DNA from: CAVZLD01 sp963776055
GTDB taxonomy: Bacteria; Planctomycetota; Planctomycetia; Pirellulales; Pirellulaceae
DNA: 64,000 nt
Direction: 5' to 3'
Assembly: GCA_963776055.1 (NCBI GenBank)
Contig: CAVZLD010000014.1
Coordinates: 310,001-374,000 of the forward strand
Part shown: piece after piece, positions 56,669 through 64,000 of the stretch
Position numbering within the stretch: the first letter of the stretch is position 1
Layout of the letters: the number at the start of each line of letters is the position of its first letter
The notes under the pieces: model-generated
What the model saw: the letters and a program-made list of their open reading frames with translations, nothing else
Told to the model about the DNA's origin: nothing
The model's database searches: none
Made by a program: the position numbers and the translations under genes

Positions 56669-58514
56669 TCAGACCGACTCCGCAAACGCCTGCAGATCGC
56701 GTCCCATGTCGCGCAGCCGGTCGTCCATTTGCTCGCGTGCCAGCTGCATATCGGACAGTTGTTCGGGCGCGACGTACGTGAACAGGTAGAATTTGACCTT
56801 GGGCTCCGTGCCCGAGGGTCGCACGGCGACATAGTTGCCGGTCTCCGCCAGGTCCAGGAAGATCAGATCGCCGGTGGGTCCGGCCAGCGCCTCCGACGTC
56901 GAGCGGTCGCCGCCGGGGCCGATGGTCGTCTTGGTCATCAGTTGGTAGTCCCGAATCGCGGCCACCGGAAGCCCCCCAGAGCCTCGGGCGGCGCCGTGCG
57001 GAACTTACTCATCAGCGCCTTCATTCGCGTCATTCCTTCTGAGCCGGGCATCTGCTGGTTGATCAACCCTTCCGCATGGTACCCGTGCTGCCAGAAGAGC
57101 GATTCCAGCTTCTCGTGGAGCGACTGCCCGCGATCCCCAACGGCCGCCGCCAGTTCTGCCATCAGCATACAGGCGACTGCGCCGTCTTTATCGCGAGCAT
57201 ACTGTCCGACCAGGTATCCATGTGATTCCTCGGCCCCAAACAGGAACTGTTCCGGACCAACTTCATCCATCACGCCGGCGATCCACTTGAAACCCACGAG
57301 CAGATCGCCGTACGTCTTCACGCCGTAGGAATCGGCGATGCGTCGGAGCATGATCGCTGGTGACGAGCGTTTTGACGAGATAGTGGTCGGGGGTGAGCGT
57401 GCCGGACTTCTGTGCTTGTTCCAGCACGTAGTCGGCCAGCAAGGCGCCCAGCTGGTTGCCGTTGAAGGTACCCCAGGGCCCGGTCGGATCGGTCGTCAGC
57501 GGTGCAGCACATCCCAGTCGATCGCAATCGGGGTCGGAAACCAGAATCAGTTCGGCGCGGACTTCTTTCGCCCGTTCGATGATCGAGTCGAAGACCGCGG
57601 CATTCTCCGGATTCGCGACATGGTTCGGCACATTGGGAAAATCGCCATCCGGCTGCGCGTGGTCGGCGAAAACTTCCAGATCCTCGAAGCCGTCCGCCTT
57701 CATTGCCGGAACGGCCGCACTCGCTCCCACACCATGCAGTGGTGAGTAGATCACCTTCAATCGCCGCGGGCCCGGGTGGGCCTGGGCCTTCAGCTGCACT
57801 CAGGAAGGCCGCGTCGACTTCCGCTGTGCACAATTCAATCTGCCCTTCCGCCAGAGCCGTATCGAAGTCGGCGCGTTCGATCGCGCCGACATTCATCACC
57901 CGGTCGATCACGCCCTTGTCGTGCGGAGGCAGAATCTGGCCGCCGGTCGACCAGTAGACTTTCACGGCATTGTCACTGGGTGGATTGTGGCTGGCGGTAA
58001 CCATGATGCCGCAGGAACACTGCTTGTACCGCACCAGGAAAGACAGCTCCGGCGTGCTGCGGTAGTCATCCAGGAAATAGACACGGAAGCCGGCTGCGAC
58101 CATGATCTCGGCGCACAACCGGGCGAAATGCGGCGAGTTGTGCCGCGTATCGTAGGCAATCGCGCAGGACAGAGCTCCCTCATCACCGGCCTGTTGCCGG
58201 ACGTATTCGGCCAGGCCCTGGGCACTTTCGCCAATCGTCCGATCGTTAATCGCGTTCGAACCAATCGGGTACATCCGTCCACGCCGCCCCCCGGTTCCGA
58301 ACGGGATGATCGTCCAGAAGGCATCATCCAGCTCCTTCCATTGGCCCGCGGCCAGATGTTCCGCCACTTGCGCAGCGTAGGGCGCATATCGTGACTCCGT
58401 CAGCCATGTGCGAATGTTGGTGACTGCTCCGGACGAGAGCCGTTGGTCCGCCGCCGCGGCCTCCAATTGCTGCATCGCTTGCTGTTGGTCAAAACCTTCG
58501 GTGGTCTCGGGCAT
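56669..58514 (-). CDS. Phosphohexomutase, PGM type (frame-disrupted)
   Basis: This alpha-D-phosphohexomutase interconverts hexose 1- and 6-phosphates. It starts at ATG 58514. The N-terminal FWTIIPFGTGGRRGRMYPIG and the catalytic-Ser motif GIMVTASHNPPSDNAVKVYW are clear. LKVIYSPLHGVGASAAVPAM, the metal-binding DPDCDRLG and the sugar-binding LFGAEESHGYLVG follow. The C-terminal phosphate site is VRPSGTEPKVKFYLF. Frame changes lie near 57785, 57360 and 56950. About 615 codons, the long PGM2-like form, which can act on glucose or pentose phosphates. It is divergent from the GlmM-like mutase. Confidence 0.88.
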
Positions 58515-58703
58515 GTCTTATCACCTCGTGCGGCTGGATCAAAATCAAGGGAACGCTTTCCGGCGCGCTCACCGCGGATTCTACGCCGTGCGGTGCGGAC
58601 CGTTCAACCACCAGCGGCTGTCAGAGAACGTTTTGTGCGTTATGCTTCACAAGAATTGCATCCACCGGAAAGCCGGCGAGTTTCATCCTGGAGACCAATC
58701 ATC

Positions 58704-60053
58704 GTGAGCCAACAGCCGATTATCAGCGTGTCGGGCCTTCGCGGAGTCGTCGGACGGACATTGACGCCGGAAATTGCGACGCGTTACGTGTGCGCTTTCG
58801 CCGAGACATCTGCCGCCGGGCCCGCTGGTCATCACGCGAGACGGTCGGGCCACCGGGCGAATGCTGGCCGACGCAATCCGTGCCGCCTTATGTGCCGTAG
58901 GGCGTGACGTGATCGACGCCGATGTCGCCGCAACGCCCACCACCGGAATCCTGGTCCGGCAACACAAGGCAGCGGGGGGGATTCAGGTTTCTGCCAGCCA
59001 CAATCCCGCAGAATACAACGGAATCAAACTATTCGGCCGCGATGGACGCGTGATTTCCGACGCGGCCGGCCAGCCGGTGTTGGCACGCTACCGTCAGTCC
59101 GACACCACCGGCGTGGGTCGACCACTCCCAAGTCGGCCAGGGACAGGCAGGAGAAGGATCCGGCGGAGGAGCATCTTCGACTCGTGCTGGAAACGGTCGA
59201 CGTAGAGCGCATTCGGCGGCAGAAGTACCGCGTTCTGCTGGATTCCAATCACGGGGCCGGTGGCCTGCTCGGACGAAGACTGCTGGAAGAACTCGGGTGC
59301 GAGCTGACGCAGATCGGCTCGTGTCCCGACGGTCAGTTCGAACACCCGCCCGAACCCACGGCAGAGAATCTGAGCGAGATTTCCCAGGCGATACGCACGC
59401 AACAGGTCGCTGCCGGCTTCTGTCAGGATCCGGACGCCGACCGCCTGGCGATCATCGATGCGACCGGCCGGTATTTGGGGGAGGAGTACACGTTGGCGAT
59501 CGCGGTCCACCAGATCCTGCGACATCGGCTCGGCCCGATCGTCACCAACTGTTCCTCCAGCCGCATGTCGCAGGATCTGGCCGACCAGTTCGGGGTGGAG
59601 CTGTTTCGTTCGAAGGTCGGCGAGGCGAACGTCACGGAGATGATGATCCAGCAGAACGCGGTATTCGGTGGCGAAGGCAATGGCGGCCCGATCGATCCGC
59701 GCGTCGGCTACGTCCGCGACAGTTTCGTCGGAATGGCCATGGTATTAGATGCGATGGCGGAGCGAGATTGCACCGTGGCGCAGCTTGCCGACGAACTGCC
59801 CCGATATGCGATCCATAAGACGAAAGTGACGCTGGAGCGAGAACAGATCGCCGAGCGGCTGGAGCGGCTGTCATCCTGCTTTCCGGCAGCGGATGCGAGT
59901 CGACTCGATGGCTTGCGATTTGACTGGCCCGACCGCTGGCTGCTGGTCCGCGCCAGCAACACGGAACCGATCGTGCGACTGGTCGCGGAGGCGAAGACGC
60001 AGCAAGTCGCGCAGGCACTCTGCACGCAAGCGGCCGAGCGGTTGTCGGGGTAA
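58704..60053 (+). CDS. glmM: Phosphoglucosamine mutase-like phosphohexomutase (frame-disrupted)
   Basis: This is a second phosphohexomutase, about 450 codons from the GTG at 58704 (SQQPIISVSGLRGVVGRTLT). The catalytic Ser lies in GGIQVSASHNPAEYNGIKLF, the metal site is DPDADRLAIIDA, the sugar loop is GGEGNGGPIDPRVG and the phosphate site is VRASNTEPIVR. Frame changes are needed near 58825 and 59125. The size and the RASNTEP ending fit the GlmM/ManB group. GlmM would continue the path from GlmS product to UDP-GlcNAc. The substrate assignment remains an inference. Confidence 0.78.
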
Positions 60054-60119
60054 GCAGGCCCGATGGGCGTCGAAAAGAGCCACCTCGTTCTCCGCGTCCT
60101 CCCTTGGGGGCCCCCCCTT

Positions 60120-60147
60120 CGGCCACCTGCCCCCCCGGCGGTGGCCG
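60120..60147. terminator. GC-rich hairpin between convergent genes
   Basis: CGGCCACC at 60120-60127 pairs perfectly with GGTGGCCG at 60140-60147. It sits between the converging glmM-like and serS genes. No U-tract follows, so its role as a terminator is tentative. Confidence 0.4.
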
Positions 60148-60184
60148 CCTTGCCAGGGAACAGGCCTTCTTTGTCGCCGCCCAC

Positions 60185-61463
60185 TCAGCCGATGCGGTCT
60201 TTGCCCATGTAGGCGCGCAGGACTTCCGGCACGATGACGGTGCCATCCGCTTGCTGATGGTTTTCCAAGATCGCAATCAGGGCACGGCTGATGGCCACGG
60301 CGGTGCCGTTCAACGTGTGGACAAATTGCGTGCCTTTTTCGGCTTTCTTTTTGTAGCGGACATTCAGCCGGCGAGCTTGGTAGTCGGTGCAGTTGGAGGT
60401 GCTGGTGACTTCGCCCCATTCGCCCTTGTCGCCTCGACCAGGCATCCAAGCTTCCAAATCAAATTTCCGGTAGGCCGGGGCGCCCAAATCGCCGGTCGCC
60501 GTGTCAACCACGCGATAGGGAATGCCCAGGCCGTCGAACAATTCGCATTCCAGGTCACAGAACGAATCCAACATCGCCTCGCTCTGATCGGGCAGCGTAA
60601 AAGCGAACATCTCGACTTTGGTGAACTGGTGTACGCGATACAGTCCCCGTGTCGCGCGACCGTGTGCGCCGGCTTCCGTGCGGAAACAGTGGCTGATCCC
60701 ACAGATCTTGATGGGCAGCTGCTCGTCAAGAAACGTGACTCCTTCGTAGTAGCCCCCCAGCGTAATTTCGGCTGTGGCAATCAGACTCAGGTTCGTGTCG
60801 GCCACGCTATAGATCTGCGTCTCGGACCCACGAGGGATGAAACCGATGCCTTCCAGGACATCATTTCGAGCCAGATCCGGGGTCGTGGTCAGCGTGAATC
60901 CTTCGCGCTGCAGTAATTCCAGGGCATAGCGCTGCAGCGCCAGTTCGAGCAGGACGGCATCGTTCTTCAGGTAGTAAAACCCGTGCCCGGTGACTGCGCG
61001 AACCCGCTTCAAAATCGAACAGATCCAGCTTCTCCCCCAACGCGACGTGATCCAGGGGCGTGAAATCCCAGGAGCGGGGCTGGTGGCGTCCCCGCTTTCG
61101 CTCCTGATTCGCCCGATCATCGGTTCCGATGGGTGCCTCCGGATGCGCCATGTTGGGGATGGCACGTTGAATCGTCGTCAATTCGGACAGCAGCGTCTCA
61201 TATTCCAGCTGCGTCTGGTCCTTTTGTTCGCGAAGCTGGCGCCCCTGTTCCTTCCGCTCTTCACGCTGTTCGGCCGTCTTGGCTTGCCCAATCGTTTTGG
61301 AGATCGCATTGGCCTGTCGGTTCAATTCCTGGACCTGCTGCAGTTTCTCGTGGCACAGTTGGTCCAGTTCCAGGAATCGGGCTACGTCGGCCACGAGTCC
61401 CCGGTGTTGGCAATTCTGCTGCACGGCGTCCGCGTGTTCCACAATAAATTTTCGATCGAGCAT
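60185..61463 (-). CDS. serS: Seryl-tRNA synthetase (one frame break)
   Basis: This class II synthetase charges tRNA-Ser. The ATG at 61463 opens MLDRKFIVEHADAVQQNCQH, then the long N-terminal coiled-coil arm for tRNA binding (HEKLQQVQELNRQANAISKT through YETLLSELTTIQRAIPNMAH). A frame change near 61010 leads to the catalytic core: GHGFYYLKNDAVLLELALQR, motif 2 CFRTEAGAHGRATRGLYRVH, EVTSTSNCTDYQARRLNVRY and motif 3 LNGTAVAISRALIAILENHQ. About 426 residues, normal for the family. Confidence 0.95.
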
Positions 61464-61519
61464 CTCGTGATTCCCTGTGCAAAGGCCGGCGGTGATCCCG
61501 AACGGGTTTGCTCCACCTC

Positions 61520-62920
61520 TTACCTAGAATCGCCTCCCACCGTGGCAGGTGGAACGTGACTGAGTTCTTCCCACAGAAAGGCGCTGCTGCGAATTCCGCG
61601 ATGGAAATCGGCCAAACAGAACTTCTCATTCGGGCTATGTGTGTTGTCATCGTCCAGTCCCCAACCGAGCAGCAGCGTATCGACGCCCAGTTTATCGGCG
61701 AACGAGTTGACAATCGGGATCGACCCTCCTTCGCGGATGAAGACCGGCGATCGTCCAAAGCCTCGGTCAATTGCCCGCGCCGCGCCATCGATGAACGGAC
61801 TTTCCAACGGCACCACGAGTCCCGGTGCATGGTGCATTTCTCGCAGCTCCATTTCGATCCCGGTCGGACACAGATCCTGCAGCATCTTGCGCAGACTGGC
61901 GGCAATGCGTTGGGGATCTTGATGCGGCACGAGTCGGAAGCTGAACTTCGCCGAGGCCCGTGCGGGTAGCACGGTCTTGGCTCCTTCCCCCTGGTAACCG
62001 CTCGTCAATCCATTGATATCGAATGTCGGGCGAGCCCAACGACGCTCGAGCGTGGAGTAACCGGTCTCGCCACGCAGTGCGGCGACGCCCAACTGTTCCC
62101 GGAATTTTTCTTCCTGAAACGGCAAGGCGGCAAACTGCTGCCGCTCTCGATCCGTCAGCGGTTCTACGTCGTCGTAGAAGCCAGGCACCTGCACTCGACC
62201 TTGCTCATCGACCAGGGCGGCGAGCATGGCACAGAGGGTATTGGCCGGATTGGCGACGGCACCACCAAACACGCCGGAGTGCAGGTCCTGTCGCGGCCCG
62301 CGCAGCAGCAATTCGAAGTAAGCGATCCCGCGCAATCCGTAGGTGATCGCCGGCTGATCGCGACCGAACTGGCTACTGTCGCTGACGACGACAATGTCAC
62401 AAGCCAGTTTCTCGCGGGCCTCTGCCGTCTCGAGGTACTGATTCAGAGCCTCGCTGCCGACTTCTTCTTCCCCCTCGATCAAGAATTTCACCTGCAGCGG
62501 TAGTTGACCCGCGGTTTCGATCCACGCCTGAACGCTCTTCACATGCGTCAGCATCTGCCCTTTGTCGTCGGTCGCTCCTCGCGCATACAGGTTGCCGTCT
62601 CGTCGAGCGGGTTCGAAAGGCGGGGAAATCCACTCGTCCAACGGATCGGGCGGCTGCACGTCGTAGTGTCCGTACACTAACACGCGCGGCCGCCCCGGCA
62701 CCGGCGGCGACTGGGCAAAAACCAACGGATGGCCACCATTCTGAATCAGTTCGGTCTCCAGGCCCAATCGCTGAAACTGCCCTCGAACCCACTCGGCGGC
62801 ACGGTCGATTTCCGACCGAAATGCGGGATCGGTGCTGACACTCGGGATCCGCAGAAGCTCGCAAAGATCTTCCTCGAACTGATTTTTTTGTTGTTCCAAA
62901 TATTGATCGAGCGATGCCAT
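61520..62920 (-). CDS. M20 family metallopeptidase (dipeptidase)
   Basis: This intact protein has about 466 residues from ATG 62920 (MASLDQYLEQQKNQFEEDLC). An in-frame extension to 62998 lacks family character. The M20 zinc-site motifs are present: VLVYGHYDVQPPDPLDEW, ARGATDDKGQMLTHVKSVQA and LIEGEEEVGSEAL. VSDSSQFGRDQPAITYGLRG and the dimerisation lid region (LHSGVFGGAVANPANTL) follow. The C-terminus has IREGGSIPIVNSFADKLG and the final His in DDDNTHSPNEKF. It resembles carnosinase/CNDP-type dipeptidases that cut small peptides. The location is likely cytoplasmic, as no signal peptide is seen. Confidence 0.9.
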   Translation of the reverse strand: MASLDQYLEQQKNQFEEDLCELLRIPSVSTDPAFRSEIDRAAEWVRGQFQRLGLETELIQNGGHPLVFAQSPPVPGRPRVLVYGHYDVQPPDPLDEWISPPFEPARRDGNLYARGATDDKGQMLTHVKSVQAWIETAGQLPLQVKFLIEGEEEVGSEALNQYLETAEAREKLACDIVVVSDSSQFGRDQPAITYGLRGIAYFELLLRGPRQDLHSGVFGGAVANPANTLCAMLAALVDEQGRVQVPGFYDDVEPLTDRERQQFAALPFQEEKFREQLGVAALRGETGYSTLERRWARPTFDINGLTSGYQGEGAKTVLPARASAKFSFRLVPHQDPQRIAASLRKMLQDLCPTGIEMELREMHHAPGLVVPLESPFIDGAARAIDRGFGRSPVFIREGGSIPIVNSFADKLGVDTLLLGWGLDDDNTHSPNEKFCLADFHRGIRSSAFLWEELSHVPPATVGGDSR

Positions 62921-63280
62921 AACGAGTTTTCCCGTGGTACGGATAACGGAGACCAGGAAGCCGGGGCAACCGGATTCGGTCGCCGGATCAACCAGCATAC
63001 GGCGACCGACGCGAGGCCGGAATAGTACTTCCCTGGCGTTTACTTACAAATATATAATGAGGATCGGTTGCTCGAGACACGCACCGTGTGTCGGGTTGCA
63101 CAAGGCCGGTTCCGGCGATTCTGGATTGATTGTTGCTCGGCGAATCAACCAGGTTGACAAGCGGAAGCCCGTGAACGTTCCACGAAATGCCGCCGCCGCT
63201 TGTCACACCAGTTGCGCAACCGCGAATCGATAGACGCCCCGGCATGTCAAATCTCGGTTCCGGATAGGGTTGGGTCCTCC
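62921..63280. other. Divergent intergenic region upstream of clpS
   Basis: This gap carries a TATAAT at 63053-63058 in an AT-rich island on the plus strand, a possible -10 element for clpS. No good -35 is visible. No gene was found. Confidence 0.4.
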
Positions 63281-63628
63281 ATGTCGAACGCAGCCGTCGC
63301 TCACGCCGAAGAGGTCGTCGTCAAGAAAGAAAAGAAGAAGCAGCGGAGTCGACCCAAACGACAACCGCGGTACCACGTGATCCTGTGGGATGACGATGAG
63401 CATTCCTACGATTACGTGATCCGGATGATGCAGGAACTATTTGGCCACACCTATGAACGAGGGTACCAACTCGCCAAGGAAGTCGACTCGGCAGGCCGCA
63501 CAACCTGCCTGACCACGACGCTGGAACATGCCGAGTTGAAACGCGATCAGATTCATGCGTATGGCCGTGACTCACTGATTGCTTCCTGCAAGGGTTCCAT
63601 GTCGGCGTCGATCGAAGCGGAAACTTGA
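63281..63628 (+). CDS. clpS: ClpS, adaptor for Clp protease
   Basis: This intact 115-residue protein starts at ATG 63281. A Lys/Arg-rich flexible N-terminus (VVKKEKKKQRSRPKRQPR) precedes the ClpS core YHVILWDDDEHSYDYVIRMM, QELFGHTYERGYQLAKEVDS and TTLEHAELKRDQIHAYGRD. In the family the DD-containing segment forms the N-degron pocket that hands N-end-rule substrates to ClpA/ClpC. No clpA gene is in the window. An upstream in-frame start at 63200 adds unconserved residues and is rejected. Confidence 0.92.
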   Translation: MSNAAVAHAEEVVVKKEKKKQRSRPKRQPRYHVILWDDDEHSYDYVIRMMQELFGHTYERGYQLAKEVDSAGRTTCLTTTLEHAELKRDQIHAYGRDSLIASCKGSMSASIEAET

Positions 63629-63664
63629 TTCGATTCGCTCGGATCGTCGCAACAGGACCCCATC

Positions 63665-64000
63665 ATGCCGCCAGCTAGGCTGAAGACCTTGACCTTGGGC
63701 TGCAAGGTCAATCAGTACGAGACCGAGTACGTACGCCAAGGCTTGATCGAAGGCGGGCTCTTTCGCAATGCGCGTGCCGCACGAAACGGCCGAACTGTGT
63801 CTCGTCAATACGTGTACGGTCACGCGGGAGAGCGATGCCAAAAGTCGACAGGCGATTCGACGCTCTGGCGCAGACAATCCGGAAGCACGCTTGATCGTAA
63901 TGGGCTGTTACGCAACTCGCGCACCCGCGGAACTGGCGGCCCTGCCGGGCGTCTCCGAGGTCGTGACGGACAAGCGGGAACTGCCCGATCTTTTGAAGCG
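63665..64000 (+). CDS. MiaB-like tRNA methylthiotransferase, partial (one frame break)
   Basis: The ATG at 63665 opens MPPARLKTLTLGCKVNQYET, the N-terminal UPF0004 domain of radical-SAM methylthiotransferases. After a frame change near 63765 the reading continues AELCLVNTCTVTRESDAKSR, QAIRRSGADNPEARLIVMGC and VVTDKRELPDLLK. The conserved Cys residues in LGCKVNQYE, NTCTVT and VMGCYA bind the auxiliary Fe-S cluster. The GCKVNQYE form points to the MtaB/YqeV type acting on t6A37 of tRNA. The gene runs off the right edge. Confidence 0.85.
   Translation, partial: MPPARLKTLTLGCKVNQYETEYVRQGLIEGGLFRNARAARNGRTVSRQYVYGHAGERCQKSTGDSTLWRRQSGSTLDRNGLLRNSRTRGTGGPAGRLRGRDGQAGTARSFEA

Overview
This window looks like the chromosome of a planctomycete, probably from an environmental assembly. 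The evidence is several secreted FGly-type sulfatases, a Tat-exported Gfo/Idh/MocA oxidoreductase, an FG-GAP/ASPIC (CRTAC1-type) protein, a hydrazine-synthase-alpha-like dihaem protein and palindromic intergenic repeats. Many single-copy housekeeping genes (purA, pyrG, glmS, ahcY, serS, uppS, trpF and others) need one or more frame changes to read through. I interpret these mainly as uncorrected indels, so spans given for such genes cover the whole reconstructed gene.

Layout. 1-7.8 kb: phoH (partial), cdsA, uppS, purA, a SpoU methyltransferase, two unknowns and a ceramidase-like secreted protein. 8.4-13.0 kb (minus strand): a sulfur/persulfide operon with a CstB-like persulfide dioxygenase-rhodanese fusion, two YeeE/YedE transporter halves and a triple-rhodanese protein. 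13.4-26.1 kb (plus strand): a sulfatase, then a tightly spaced export-directed redox cluster with a dihaem propeller protein, a CRTAC1-type protein, a ten-CXXCH cytochrome fused to a YVTN propeller, a second propeller protein and two amino-acid-type periplasmic binding proteins that have no permease. 26.2-38.6 kb: sulfatases, an oxidoreductase and a large glycosidase-like protein, interrupted by a retron.

The retron (30.1-31.6 kb, minus strand) is the clearest special system. It is a reverse transcriptase gene preceded by a compact RNA locus bounded by a 19-bp a1/a2 inverted repeat. Unpaired G residues face each other at the expected branching position, and there is a long msd-like hairpin.

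38.6-49.2 kb: a membrane protein, tRNA-Pro(TGG), parAB with two parS sites just upstream of parA, then DUF1015, ahcY, trpF, a beta-ketoacyl synthase and an orphan mraZ. 49.5-64 kb: DUF1844, pyrG, kdsB, glmS, uvrC, two phosphohexomutases, serS, an M20 peptidase, clpS and a partial methylthiotransferase. This last part supplies sugar nucleotides (glmS, glmM-like, kdsB for lipopolysaccharide Kdo) and housekeeping functions.
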